Source of the DNA: Methanobacterium sp. UBA279
Lineage (GTDB): Archaea > Methanobacteriota > Methanobacteria > Methanobacteriales > Methanobacteriaceae
Assembly: GCA_002502855.1 (NCBI GenBank)
Contig: DAQK01000003.1
Span: 1-64,000, forward strand
Direction: 5' to 3'
DNA: 64,000 nucleotides
A program made the position numbers and the translations under genes. Positions 10,686 to 20,078 of the stretch are shown here, piece by piece; position 1 is the first letter of the stretch; every line of letters starts with the position of its first letter. Below the pieces are notes generated by a model. The model searched no databases and was not told where the DNA came from. It saw only the letters and a program-made list of their open reading frames with translations.

Positions 10686-10852
10686 TTTTATACCACCAGT
10701 CTTAAAAACAATTATTATTAAAAGACTCTTACAAATGTTATTATGTTTGAAACTATATTTAAAGATTTAGATTAGTAAGATGCCTGAGAAAACAAGTCTG
10801 GGATTTTATAATACTTTGTATTGTTTAAGGTATCTGAAAAATAATCAATACA

Positions 10853-10863
10853 ACTATATAATA
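10853..10863 (+). promoter_or_regulatory. Possible TATA box of alaS
   Basis: CTATATAATAC lies about 145 bases before the alaS start I prefer. Initiation near 10885 would leave a leader of about 110 bases, unusually long here. Confidence 0.4.
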
Positions 10864-11003
10864 CTCTACCCGAAAAATTCAAAATATCCATAAATATTTC
10901 TAAAACAATATTTCAAATGATGAAACAAAATATAGAAGTAAATAGAAATCTAAAACAAACTCTATCTAAACTAATTTTTTACCAAAAATATCCGATGATC
11001 ACT

Positions 11004-13703
11004 ATGTCTGAACAATTCAATAAATTGGGATACACTAAAAAAACCTGCATAACCTGTGGTAAGGATTTCTGGACTGCAGTCGACAGACAAACCTGTGGCG
11101 ACGCACCCTGCGATGAATACGGGTTTATCGGTAACCCCGCAACCCGGAAAAAGTATGACCTGCACTCCATCCAAAAGACTTTCCTGGATTTTTTCAGTGA
11201 AAACGATCACACACCTATTGGAAGGTACCCAGTCCTGGCCAAAAGGTGGAGGGATGATGTATTTCTAGTGGGAGCTTCCATCTACGACTTCCAACCATGG
11301 GTCACCTCTGGTATGGTGGAGCCCCCAGCCAATCCACTGGTAGTTGCCCAGCCATCCATAAGACTCAACGATGTGGACAACGTAGGCCGTACTGGCAGGC
11401 ACATGACCTGCTTCACCATGGGAGGACACCACGCCTTCAACTCAGATAAAAATCACATCTACTGGGAAGATGAAACCATCAAATACTGCCACGACTTCAT
11501 CAAGCACATCGGCATCAACCCAGAGGAGATCACATTCATCGAATCATGGTGGGAAGGCGGAGGAAACGCCGGCCCCTGCTACGAGATTTGTGTCCAGGGA
11601 GTGGAACTGGCCACACTGGTATTTATAAAATACCGCACCACATCCCAAGGACTGAAGAACATACCACTTAAAATCGTGGACACCGGCTACGGCCTGGAAA
11701 GGTTCGCCTGGATAAGCCAGGGCACAGCCACTGCTTATGAATCAGCTTTCGGCCCTGTGGTAGATCAGCTAAAGGCAATGGGCAATGTACAGGTGGATGA
11801 TGAGATCCTGGCAGAAAACGCCCGGGTGGCCGGGATGATGGACATCGAAGACATAGCCGACCTGAAGGCACTACGAAACAGGGTGGCCGAGAAATTAGAG
11901 ATACCAGTAGAGGAACTGGTGAAGGTAACAAAACCAGTAGAATCCGTCTATATAATAGCTGATCACACCCGCTGCCTGGCCTTTATGCTAGCAGATGGAG
12001 TGGTACCCTCCAACGTTAAAGACGGGTACCTGGCCCGTTTAATTTTAAGGAGAACCATTCGCTTCATGAAGGAGCTCCAGCTGGAGGAGTCCCTGGAGGA
12101 TATGATGAAATTACAGCTGGACTACCTGAAAAAGAGCTACCCGGAGATAAAACAGCACCAGGAACATATAAACGATATAATCAACCTGGAAGAAAAAAGG
12201 TACTACAAAACAGTTAGTAAAGGTAAAAAACTGGTTAAAAAGACCATAAATTATCTTAAAAAGGATGGGGAAGATAAAATACCCTTGGAATCCCTTATAA
12301 TGCTCTATGACTCCCACGGCATCCCCCCGGAATCTGTAGATGAAATAGCTAAAGAGGAAAACTTCGATGCAAATATCCCGGATAACTTCTATACTCTGGT
12401 GGCTTCAGAACACTCCGAGGAGATACCTGAAGAAAAAGCAGCAATTGAGCTGGACTATCCCACCACAGAACTGTTATTTTATGATGACCCTTCAAATTAT
12501 GAGTTTGAAGCCCACGTAATTGGAACCTACAATGACAACGTCATATTAGATCGTACGCTATTCTATCCAGAAGGAGGGGGCCAACCATCCGATATAGGAT
12601 CCCTGGATATACGTGGAGAAAAAGTGGAGGTCCTCCACGCCGAAAAAGTGGATGACATAGTCCTCCACAAGGTTAGTGAAGAGGATATCCGGAAAGTACA
12701 CCCCTACCAGGGCCAGATCATCAAAGGCCACGTGGACCCATCCCATAGGAAGATTTTAACCCAGAACCACACCGCTACACACCTGATAGTTGCCGCGGCC
12801 AGGAAGGTACTGGGCGACCATATCTGGCAGGCCGGAGCCCAGAAGGGTGTGGATAAATCCAGGATCGACATCTCACACTACAAGAGGATCACGCCCCCAG
12901 AACTTGAGGAAATCGAACTAGTGGCCAACAAGCTGGTGATGGACAACATCAACGTGAACACCTTCTGGCTGGAGAGAACCATGGCCGAGAAAAAATACGG
13001 GTTCATACTATACCAGGGTGGAGTGGTACCTGGGATGAATATCAGGACCGTTGAAATAGAGGGAACAGACGTCCAGGCCTGCGGAGGAACCCACTGCAAT
13101 CAGACCGGTGATATTGGATTGATCAAGATCACCAGGACCGAGAGGATCCAGGACGGAGTGGAGAGGATAGAATTTTCAGCCGGTGAATCGGCCATAAAAG
13201 CCGTGCAAAACAATGATAACCTCCTGAAGGAAAGCTCCGGAGTGTTCAAGGTGGATGCTGAGCAGCTCCCCCAGACCTGTGAAAGGTTCTTCACCGAATG
13301 GAAGGCCTTTAAAAATGAAATAAACCGGTTGAAAAATGAAATTGCATCACTAAAGATTGAGGGCATCACCAGCCAGACAGAAACGGTTGGAGAACTAATT
13401 GTACTCAACAAACAGATAGAAGCAGATATGGGGGAACTGGTGAAGATCGCCTCAAACCTCACTGAAACTGGTAAAGCCGATGTGGTGGTTATCATAAACG
13501 GTGAAGGTAAAATCGCCGGCGCTGCATCACCAAAAGCCCTGGAGAAGGGTATTAAAATCAATGATGTTATTAAAGAGGCTGCTGGTATAATGGACGGTGG
13601 TGGGGGAGGTAAACCAAACCTGGCCCAGGGAGCAGGACGCGACACGACGAAAATAGCCGAAGCACTGGATGCAGTTTCGAAGTACCTGGAAAAAATAGGA
13701 TAA
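11004..13703 (+). CDS. alaS: Alanyl-tRNA synthetase
   Basis: An 899-residue archaeal-type AlaRS that charges tRNA-Ala and edits mischarged Ser and Gly. An N-terminal zinc-binding CITCGKDFW segment and CGDAPCDEYGFIGNP precede the class II catalytic core. The editing domain has HTATHL and CGGTHC. The C-terminal DHH-like domain has DGGGGGKPNLAQGAG. The frame is open to 10917, but archaeal family members start close to the KLGYTKK segment. I chose the ATG at 11004; 10995 is an alternative, and neither has a clear ribosome binding site. Confidence 0.95.
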   Translation: MSEQFNKLGYTKKTCITCGKDFWTAVDRQTCGDAPCDEYGFIGNPATRKKYDLHSIQKTFLDFFSENDHTPIGRYPVLAKRWRDDVFLVGASIYDFQPWVTSGMVEPPANPLVVAQPSIRLNDVDNVGRTGRHMTCFTMGGHHAFNSDKNHIYWEDETIKYCHDFIKHIGINPEEITFIESWWEGGGNAGPCYEICVQGVELATLVFIKYRTTSQGLKNIPLKIVDTGYGLERFAWISQGTATAYESAFGPVVDQLKAMGNVQVDDEILAENARVAGMMDIEDIADLKALRNRVAEKLEIPVEELVKVTKPVESVYIIADHTRCLAFMLADGVVPSNVKDGYLARLILRRTIRFMKELQLEESLEDMMKLQLDYLKKSYPEIKQHQEHINDIINLEEKRYYKTVSKGKKLVKKTINYLKKDGEDKIPLESLIMLYDSHGIPPESVDEIAKEENFDANIPDNFYTLVASEHSEEIPEEKAAIELDYPTTELLFYDDPSNYEFEAHVIGTYNDNVILDRTLFYPEGGGQPSDIGSLDIRGEKVEVLHAEKVDDIVLHKVSEEDIRKVHPYQGQIIKGHVDPSHRKILTQNHTATHLIVAAARKVLGDHIWQAGAQKGVDKSRIDISHYKRITPPELEEIELVANKLVMDNINVNTFWLERTMAEKKYGFILYQGGVVPGMNIRTVEIEGTDVQACGGTHCNQTGDIGLIKITRTERIQDGVERIEFSAGESAIKAVQNNDNLLKESSGVFKVDAEQLPQTCERFFTEWKAFKNEINRLKNEIASLKIEGITSQTETVGELIVLNKQIEADMGELVKIASNLTETGKADVVVIINGEGKIAGAASPKALEKGIKINDVIKEAAGIMDGGGGGKPNLAQGAGRDTTKIAEALDAVSKYLEKIG

Positions 13704-13735
13704 TATCGTAATTTACAGTATTCACGGTGATTAAT

Positions 13736-14086
13736 ATGACTCAACAAGAATCCATAAAGGAAGAAATAGCCTACTGGAAGGAAGTGGGTGATAATTCATT
13801 TAAGGAAGGCAACTACCTGGCTGCCCTGGAAGCATATGAGACGATAACCCACAGCGACCCGCAGAATGTGGAGGCCTGGAAGGGCATGGCCACCGCCTTT
13901 TCCCTGCTGGACAAGCCCTATGATGCACTGCAGAGCCTGGACAGGGCAATTGAAATTGACCCCAGCGACAGCGAATCCCTGGAAATTAAAGATTTACTCC
14001 TTAAAAAGTTAATGGAAGAAAACCAGGAATTATTAAACCGGGTTAAGGAAAAAGAATCTGATAAATCCGACCAAAAATTGATCTAA
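13736..14086 (+). CDS. TPR-repeat protein
   Basis: A 116-residue protein with two tetratricopeptide repeats (about residues 14-80, with FKEGNYLAALEAYETI and PYDALQSLDRAIEIDPSD), followed by a charged helix. TPR proteins are protein-binding scaffolds and the partner here is unknown. GGTGATT at 13726-13732 sits four bases before the ATG at 13736. It follows alaS by 32 bases and may be co-transcribed. Confidence 0.8.
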   Translation: MTQQESIKEEIAYWKEVGDNSFKEGNYLAALEAYETITHSDPQNVEAWKGMATAFSLLDKPYDALQSLDRAIEIDPSDSESLEIKDLLLKKLMEENQELLNRVKEKESDKSDQKLI

Positions 14087-14182
14087 TACTAAAATTTGAT
14101 TTTTAGTCCAAATCCAATCAAGATTGATTTTAACTAAATCCATCAAATTAATTTAACTAAATCCCATCAGGATCAAAGAGTA

Positions 14183-15445
14183 ATGAACATGAAAAGCAGA
14201 ACCCTACAGGATATAAAACAGAGGATAGTTGGTGGTGAAGCAACGGTACTCACCGCAGAGGAAGTTAGCGATCTGGTTAGGAACGGTGAGGAACCTGAAT
14301 TCGATGAAGTCGACGTTGTAACCAGTGGAACGTGTGGAATAATGTCCGGTACAGCCGCTATTTTCCATATCAAAGTAGGTGAACCTGGTTCATTTAAAAA
14401 GGCAAATAGAATTTTGTTAAATGGAGTACCTGGGTTTCCAGGCCCCTGTCCCAATGAATGGCTGGGATCCGTGGATTTGATAGTTTACGGGACCAGTCAC
14501 AGCATCTATCATGATGATTACGGGGGAGGATTCCTGTTTCAGGATATAATTAAGGGGAATGAAGTTGAAGTGGAAGTGGAATCCATAAGCGGGGATAAAC
14601 TAAAAACAACCGTAACCATGGATGATATGGGCACTGCACAGATGATTGGTACCCGATTGGCATTTAAAAACTACACAGCCTTCGTTAATCCTTCCCTGGA
14701 ATCAGTGGCCTCCATCTTCAACGCGGTGAATATGGAAGGGCCTTTTAAGGGATTGTCCTTCTCGGGATGTGGTGAACTGAACCCTTTGCAGAATGATCCC
14801 CATATGAGGATCATAAAGCGAGGAGCTAAGGTGCTTCTTTCTGGTTCTGAGGGGATGGTACTGGGTCAGGGCACCAGGAGCTCGGATGAAAAGCCTAACC
14901 TGATGATATCAGCGGATATGCACCAGATGGACCCTTTATATGTGGGTGGTTTTAAAACTGCCGCCGGTCCGGAGGTCTTTAACAGTGTGGCCGCTGCCAT
15001 ACCCATCCTCAATGAGGATATTCTTAAGGATACTTTCATCACCAACAAGGACATCAAATTACCAGTTGCTGATATACGTGGTAGGCATCAGGTTCTGGGA
15101 TTTACTGATTATGCGTCTGTCTGGGAGAATATTACAGAAAGGCCTGTTTATTATCCAGAAGGATGCCAGAACTGCGAATTATGTTTGGTCCGTGAGAGAT
15201 GCCCTACAGGCGCATATAAAGGTAACTTTAATGAGGAAATCTGTTTTGGATGTGGGATGTGCGATTATTCCTGTCCCCACGGTGCCTTCCAGATGAAGAG
15301 GGGTAAAATCAAGTTCAGTGTGGATGAAAGGCTGGTGGAAGTACCCATGGTCTGCCGTCAATCTGATATAATCAGAGCCCGGAAACTGGCAGAGGACCTT
15401 AAAAAAAGAGTTACAGATGGTAGTTTCGATCTGGGTGGATGCTGA
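14183..15445 (+). CDS. Homocysteine biosynthesis protein (DUF39/HcyS) fused to a ferredoxin domain
   Basis: A 420-residue protein. The N-terminal 320 residues are the DUF39/HcyS domain of methanogens, implicated with a ferredoxin partner in reductive sulfur transfer to aspartate semialdehyde to make homocysteine. Conserved Cys are in TSGTCGIMSG (about 50) and FSGCGELNP (about 195). The C-terminal part has two 4Fe-4S motifs, CQNCELCLVRERCP and CFGCGMCDYSCP. In some methanogens the ferredoxin is a separate gene; here it is fused. The start could also be two codons downstream. Confidence 0.85.
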   Translation: MNMKSRTLQDIKQRIVGGEATVLTAEEVSDLVRNGEEPEFDEVDVVTSGTCGIMSGTAAIFHIKVGEPGSFKKANRILLNGVPGFPGPCPNEWLGSVDLIVYGTSHSIYHDDYGGGFLFQDIIKGNEVEVEVESISGDKLKTTVTMDDMGTAQMIGTRLAFKNYTAFVNPSLESVASIFNAVNMEGPFKGLSFSGCGELNPLQNDPHMRIIKRGAKVLLSGSEGMVLGQGTRSSDEKPNLMISADMHQMDPLYVGGFKTAAGPEVFNSVAAAIPILNEDILKDTFITNKDIKLPVADIRGRHQVLGFTDYASVWENITERPVYYPEGCQNCELCLVRERCPTGAYKGNFNEEICFGCGMCDYSCPHGAFQMKRGKIKFSVDERLVEVPMVCRQSDIIRARKLAEDLKKRVTDGSFDLGGC

Positions 15446-15473
15446 TAATTGGTTAGGTGAAAAATGATAATTT

Positions 15474-15896
15474 TTATCCTACAGAAGGTAATGAACCGCT
15501 GGTAAACATCATAAAACCAATGATAAAACCCAGGAGCAGTGCTATAATTAGTATCAATAGAATCGGGGTCATTCCCATGCCGGAACTTTCTGTTTCTTCC
15601 TCATCAGGATAGTACTGGCTGAGATCGTAGCCTCTGTACTTCTTTTTCCTTGGTTTTTGGTGGGCTGGTCTTTTTTGATACTGATCTTCCATGTGTTGAT
15701 CTTCAATGTACTGGTCGTAGAAGTCCTCTTCCCTATCCTGATATTCTCCCCTCTTATATCTTCCTTGCAAGGGTTTATATTCAGAATTCCTACTTTTCTG
15801 CTGAGGTTTATATTTTGGTCTGGTGAGTTTCGCACCACAATGTGGACAGAAAGTGTCTCTTCGCCTTATATAACCCCCACATTTTTGGCATTCCAT
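15474..15896 (-). CDS. Zinc-ribbon membrane protein
   Basis: A 140-residue protein with an N-terminal zinc ribbon (CQKCG at 3-7, CPHCG at 17-21), a long charged Tyr/Arg/Gln-rich linker (about 25-105) and one membrane span near 110-132. Proteins with this layout are common in methanogens and have no assigned function. The provirus carries two smaller proteins of the same layout (51833 and 52041). It is convergent with the upstream HcyS-like gene. Confidence 0.75.
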   Translation of the reverse strand: MECQKCGGYIRRRDTFCPHCGAKLTRPKYKPQQKSRNSEYKPLQGRYKRGEYQDREEDFYDQYIEDQHMEDQYQKRPAHQKPRKKKYRGYDLSQYYPDEEETESSGMGMTPILLILIIALLLGFIIGFMMFTSGSLPSVG

Positions 15897-16077
15897 TTTT
15901 AATCAATAATTTGTTTTATTTTAAACCTTATAACTTTTATTATGTATCCTACCTATTTAATAAAACTTCTACAGATTTTAATAAAAAATTAGTAATAAAG
16001 TGGTTTTTAACGGGAGACATAGTAATTGTACTGTATTATGTATTTTAAAATCAATAATTAGTTTATTTAGCAGAATA

Positions 16078-16312
16078 ATTATATAAGAAGCTAGTTGCAC
16101 TCTTTGCACCAGAATTATGCTTTTAAACCCGATAGGATAATATATTCTTAATCAGAAAAGATTAATTTCGGTGTTAATTTATTATTTAAGACCAGTTTCC
16201 GTATTTAATCTCTAAATAAAGTCTCGAAGACAGGAATCAATTTACATCCCATTAAAAAATACTTTAATTAAACCTTAAAACTAAAAAAGAGTTCTCGAAC
16301 TCGTTTTTTTTT
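16078..16312 (+). ncRNA. Possible short non-coding transcript with terminator hairpin
   Basis: The 15897-16327 gap has no supportable protein gene. On the plus strand an ATTATATAAGAAG TATA-like box (about 16078-16090) is followed about 200 bases later by a hairpin (GAGTT/AACTC with a CTCG loop, 16289-16302) flanked by six A and nine T. That looks like a terminator with no gene before it, so a small RNA from about 16110 to 16312 is possible. The inference rests only on the promoter and terminator shapes. Confidence 0.3.
16283..16312 (+). terminator. Hairpin with flanking A and T runs
   Basis: A GAGTT-CTCG-AACTC stem-loop with A-run left and T-run right, able to act on either strand. It lies between the zinc-ribbon membrane protein gene (minus strand) and the transglutaminase promoter. 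Confidence 0.45.
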
Positions 16313-16328
16313 AATTTTAGACCACAAC

Positions 16329-16338
16329 CTTTATAAGT
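16329..16338 (+). promoter_or_regulatory. TATA box of the pseudomurein-binding transglutaminase gene
   Basis: CCTTTATAAG about 90 bases before the proposed start. Initiation about 25 bases downstream places the 5' end of the mRNA at the foot of a long hairpin (16360-16407). Confidence 0.55.
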
Positions 16339-16359
16339 GATCATTAAGTGATAGGGAGA

Positions 16360-16407
16360 CATGGTCCAAAAAGGTCTCAAATATCTTTTTTGAATTTTTT
16401 GGACATG
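16360..16407 (+). promoter_or_regulatory. Leader hairpin ending at the ribosome binding site
   Basis: CATGGTCCAAAAA at 16360-16372 pairs with TTTTTGGACATG at 16396-16407 with one bulged G. The last stem base is the first base of the GGAGG ribosome binding site (16407-16411). Folding could therefore limit ribosome access to the transglutaminase gene. Confidence 0.45.
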
Positions 16408-16418
16408 GAGGCGGTAAA

Positions 16419-17612
16419 ATTAAGCGAAAATCGATAACCTTAGTGATAATGCTACTGGCATTAGCACTAACTTTGAGTGCAAACACAGTTTTTGCAACAA
16501 CAAATACAACAACAAATACAAATGTTTCAGACCAGAATACTGGTCAAAATGTAGATAAAAATACAGTTAATAGTTCCGTAGAGGCGGCTGGAGCCCCAAC
16601 TGCCACTAAGCAAGCAGCAGCTGGATCTACAGTGAGTACAAAGACAGTAACAACTACCCAGAAAAGCTTCACCAGCAGTCAGATAAACAGTGCAGCTACC
16701 ACGGTCAAGAATTTTGTTGAAAAAAATAAAAGATTGCCCAGTTACGTCACCATATATTCTATGCAGGTGACTATGCCCCAGTTTCTAAAATTGATGACCA
16801 CCAATACCATTAACCTTAACAGTAAAACACCCAAGTCAGTGACTCTTCAGACTGTTAACAACCCATCAACAGGGACGGGAACTTTTAAATCCGGTAATCT
16901 GAACAAAGCAACATATGTAAAATTAGCTAAATTAATCAACTCGTACATAAATTCCAATGGTAAAGCACCGAGCACGGGCACTACTTCACTTGGAAAAATA
17001 AGCTTCAAGGACCTGGTCTACACCTACAGTAAAATATTGAATTTCCAGAAATCCAACAAAAGGCTACCAAACTACGTAACCGTAAATAAATTTGGTTGGA
17101 AAACCAGTGGGAAAGGAAGCGGTTCCTCGTCAAGCGGCAGCAGTTCAACATCGACCAGTGCTCTATCAAAGTATTTAAAAGTTACAGCCAATGCACAGTC
17201 AACGAGTTCAACCATCAAGAATCTGGCAGCTTCAATAACCAAGGGTAAAACCACGACCTATGCTAAGGCTCAGGCCATCTTCAACTGGGTGAGGGATCAT
17301 ATATCCTATTCATTCTACTACAACACCAAAAAGGGTGCTCTGGGCGTTTTAAGCTCCAGGAGTGCTAACTGTGTGGATAATTCACACCTGATGGTGGCAC
17401 TCGCCAGAGCAGCAGGAATACCAGCCAGGTACCAGCATGGAACCTGCAGATTCGCAAGCGGGACCTACGGACACGTTTGGGCTCAACTGTATGTAAACGG
17501 AAAATGGTACTATGCAGACGGTGTAAGTAAAACTAACAGTTTTGGAACCATAAGAAACTGGAACCTTAACACGTACAAGTTACACGACACCTACGCAACA
17601 TTACCATTTTAA
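16419..17612 (+). CDS. Secreted pseudomurein-binding transglutaminase-like protein, possible ATT start
   Basis: A secreted protein of about 397 residues. A signal peptide is followed by a Thr/Asn/Ser linker and two pseudomurein-binding repeats (about residues 85-135 and 165-220, each with a KNKRLP/SNKRLP-YVT pattern). The transglutaminase core has Cys318 (SANCVDNSH), His352 (YGHVWAQL) and Asp367 (YADGVS). It probably cuts or remodels pseudomurein peptides, like viral endoisopeptidases PeiW and PeiP. The first usual start is GTG at 16443, but that would remove the KRKS head of the signal peptide and has no ribosome binding site. GGAGG at 16407-16411 lies seven bases before an in-frame ATT at 16419, so I propose that start. 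Confidence 0.8.
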   Translation: MKRKSITLVIMLLALALTLSANTVFATTNTTTNTNVSDQNTGQNVDKNTVNSSVEAAGAPTATKQAAAGSTVSTKTVTTTQKSFTSSQINSAATTVKNFVEKNKRLPSYVTIYSMQVTMPQFLKLMTTNTINLNSKTPKSVTLQTVNNPSTGTGTFKSGNLNKATYVKLAKLINSYINSNGKAPSTGTTSLGKISFKDLVYTYSKILNFQKSNKRLPNYVTVNKFGWKTSGKGSGSSSSGSSSTSTSALSKYLKVTANAQSTSSTIKNLAASITKGKTTTYAKAQAIFNWVRDHISYSFYYNTKKGALGVLSSRSANCVDNSHLMVALARAAGIPARYQHGTCRFASGTYGHVWAQLYVNGKWYYADGVSKTNSFGTIRNWNLNTYKLHDTYATLPF

Positions 17613-17640
17613 TCCCATTTTTTTTCTTTTTTTAGAAATC
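17613..17640 (+). terminator. T-rich terminator after the transglutaminase gene
   Basis: Runs of eight and seven T directly after the stop codon, in the gap between two converging genes. This is a typical archaeal terminator. Confidence 0.5.
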
Positions 17641-17702
17641 AGATCCTAGAAATTCAAATTCATTTTTAAAAATCACATAATAAACCCTTAAATTTAGATC
17701 AA

Positions 17703-18737
17703 CTAGATCAGATTAATGAACCCTAATTTTCTTGCATAATCAACTGCTTTTACATAATCCTGTCGGTTAAGAAATCTTGAAAGCTCAAGATGATTAAAAG
17801 CACCGTATAACGGCCGGTACTGGGCCATGATATTTAAAACTACTTTTTTACCCAGATTCTCATATATCCAATCCAGGATAGGGAGAGTGCAGCATTCCAC
17901 GTGGCCGGGGAGCACCAGATGGCGAATGATCATATCCCCTGACTGGAAGGCAAGTTTGTGATTGCGGGTTACCACTTCCCAGTAATCAGAGATGCCGGAT
18001 AGTTTCATTGCACAGTCATCATTGCCGTATTTAAAATCAGATAGATACAGATCCACCACTCCATCTAAAAGGTGCATGGCTTCCGGGGACATGTAGAAAT
18101 TGCTGTTCCAGATTATTGGAATATTTTCCTTAATCAGACTGATGGTCTTGAGGATGTAGAGTAGGTGGGGGTTAGGATCACCTCCCACAAAATTAACGTT
18201 ACGAGACCCATCCAATCTCCTATTATCTATGAGTTCTGCCAGTTTTTCCTCTAAATAAATCATTCCTTCATCAGGATGTTGACTGATATCCATATTTTGA
18301 CAAAAAACACATTTAAAGGTGCAACCAGTGAAGAAAACTGTGTGACTGGGGATTAACGGTGCTTCCTCACCCATATGCAAAAATTCAGAGGCGATTTTAG
18401 ATTTCATCACGCCACAAATACCCGGTTCCTCATTACGGTTTACTTCACACCTCCTCTGGCAGAAGATACACTTTTCAAACAACTTTTCTGCTATAGCTAT
18501 CTTCAAGTCCAGATAAGAAAATGGTGGTTTTTCCAGGGTTGAGGAGACATCAGTAGACTTAAAACTTTTCCTAACCCCTTCATGTTCTTCCCACTGGTCA
18601 GGCAAAGATTTTCTAGCTTTAACAGGGATAAAAGAGGATTTGTGAAAGTAAGAAAGTTCTCTTCCCTCCAGGATATTAAAGTAATGACTAAGAACAGTTT
18701 TAATTGAATTTTCTGGGTAGTTTCCGCCATTATTCAT
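17703..18737 (-). CDS. Radical SAM protein (pyruvate formate-lyase activase-like)
   Basis: A 344-residue radical SAM enzyme. The cluster motif CTFKCVFC lies in FTGCTFKCVFCQN. An upstream cysteine set (CIFCQRRCEVN and GICGV) is typical of the PflA-like, AmmeMemoRadiSam-type family. The GGDPNPH motif follows. The substrate is unknown. The frame extends to 18827 inside the upstream gene. I start at the ATG at 18737, five bases after the PmbA-like stop, which gives a normal family N-terminus and an operon-like junction. Confidence 0.8.
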   Translation of the reverse strand: MNNGGNYPENSIKTVLSHYFNILEGRELSYFHKSSFIPVKARKSLPDQWEEHEGVRKSFKSTDVSSTLEKPPFSYLDLKIAIAEKLFEKCIFCQRRCEVNRNEEPGICGVMKSKIASEFLHMGEEAPLIPSHTVFFTGCTFKCVFCQNMDISQHPDEGMIYLEEKLAELIDNRRLDGSRNVNFVGGDPNPHLLYILKTISLIKENIPIIWNSNFYMSPEAMHLLDGVVDLYLSDFKYGNDDCAMKLSGISDYWEVVTRNHKLAFQSGDMIIRHLVLPGHVECCTLPILDWIYENLGKKVVLNIMAQYRPLYGAFNHLELSRFLNRQDYVKAVDYARKLGFINLI

Positions 18738-18742
18738 TTTGA

Positions 18743-20047
18743 TTAACCAACAACCCTTAATTTGGACACGATAATTGGGGGTAAGACAAAGGGCCCTATT
18801 TGTTTGGTTTTGCTGGATGCTGCCCATGCTTGGCTGAAAGCTTCGAAGATGTTTCCGGATAACATGACCTTGCTAACTGGATATGCAATCTCCCCATTTT
18901 CTATTTTAAAGGCGTTCATGGCTTCTACTGAGAAATCACCAGATATAGGGTTGGCCGTGTGTGCTCCCAGCAGATCTTTAACCACCAGTCCATTTTCAAT
19001 CTCTGACATCTCTTTCTGCTGGTTGAAGTCCATTATAAAATTGCTGAATCCCACGGAAGGAGTATCTGCAAATGAGGATCTGATCCCGTTTCCGGTGCTC
19101 TGGACTTCTGACTTGCGGGCGGTGTATAAATCATAGACAAAGTTCTTTAAAACACCCTCCTCTATTAAAACTGTTTTCTGGCTGGGGGAACCTTCACCAT
19201 CACTTGTAAAACTGTTAAGCCCCTTTTTTAGTGTTCCATCATCGTATATGTTGAGGGCGGGTGATAGAACCTCTCTACCAACCTTATCTGCGAAAATTGA
19301 CCGGCCCCTTTGCACGTTATCGGCGTTGAAGGCATTGGCCAGGGTGAATATTAGGGAAGCTGCAGCGTCACATTGAAGTAACACATTTAAATCAGCGGTC
19401 TCTATGGATTTACCTCCCCTCGAATCCCGAGCTAACTGACTGGCCTCCATGGAAAGCTTTTCCGGGTCCAGGTCCTGAAATCTTGATGTGTCTGATTCAT
19501 GGGCTGTGGAAACCCCTTCCCCATCTGAAATGTTCACCGATATATACCCTGAAAAGTAGGTTGAATCATCCTGGGAATTAACCCCTTCTGAGTTGGCAAT
19601 TTCGGTGTGGTAGTAACCGGCCTGTACCCCTCCCGAGGTTGGCTGGCATTCCTTCTCCACAGCGGTCTGGATCATTATTTTGGCGAAATCAACTGCCTCT
19701 TCCATATCCAGATCCCTGATTTTTTCATCGAAAATTCCGTATACTTTAGGATATTTCGATTGAGGGGCGAAATAGAAATTAGGATCAGCTTCGTTGCATT
19801 TAGCGTTAAATACCGCATTTTCAACGGTTTTTTCCAGTTTAGATAAATCTGTGGTATGGGCAAAGCCCATTCTGCCCTCTTTAATCACCCTTATCCCCAG
19901 TCCATATGATGAGGTTTCCTTGGCGAAGTCCACCTTCTGGTTTTGAATATTGACCTCGATCTTATCTTCCTTTTCCAGGTAGACTTCTGCTTCATCAGCA
20001 TATTTAAGGGCCAGTTTCAGGGTTTCTGCTGCAATATCTTCTTTCAT
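18743..20047 (-). CDS. PmbA/TldD-family metallopeptidase-like protein
   Basis: A 434-residue member of the TldD/PmbA (TldE) family. I see no HExxxH zinc motif, which marks it as the PmbA/TldE-like non-catalytic partner. In bacteria TldD/TldE degrade or mature small peptides. The C-terminal FVLPPIIVSKLRVVG end is typical of the family. It is the middle gene of a leftward set with the phosphatase upstream and the radical SAM gene downstream. The catalytic TldD partner is not in this window. Confidence 0.85.
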   Translation of the reverse strand: MKEDIAAETLKLALKYADEAEVYLEKEDKIEVNIQNQKVDFAKETSSYGLGIRVIKEGRMGFAHTTDLSKLEKTVENAVFNAKCNEADPNFYFAPQSKYPKVYGIFDEKIRDLDMEEAVDFAKIMIQTAVEKECQPTSGGVQAGYYHTEIANSEGVNSQDDSTYFSGYISVNISDGEGVSTAHESDTSRFQDLDPEKLSMEASQLARDSRGGKSIETADLNVLLQCDAAASLIFTLANAFNADNVQRGRSIFADKVGREVLSPALNIYDDGTLKKGLNSFTSDGEGSPSQKTVLIEEGVLKNFVYDLYTARKSEVQSTGNGIRSSFADTPSVGFSNFIMDFNQQKEMSEIENGLVVKDLLGAHTANPISGDFSVEAMNAFKIENGEIAYPVSKVMLSGNIFEAFSQAWAASSKTKQIGPFVLPPIIVSKLRVVG

Positions 20048-20078
20048 TTTCGAACCTCATATCCTCAACATAAACTTA

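Noticed and set aside
13100..13747. Minus-strand frame (215 codons) opposite the end of alaS
   Set aside because: Antisense to a clearly conserved gene and without any recognisable domain.
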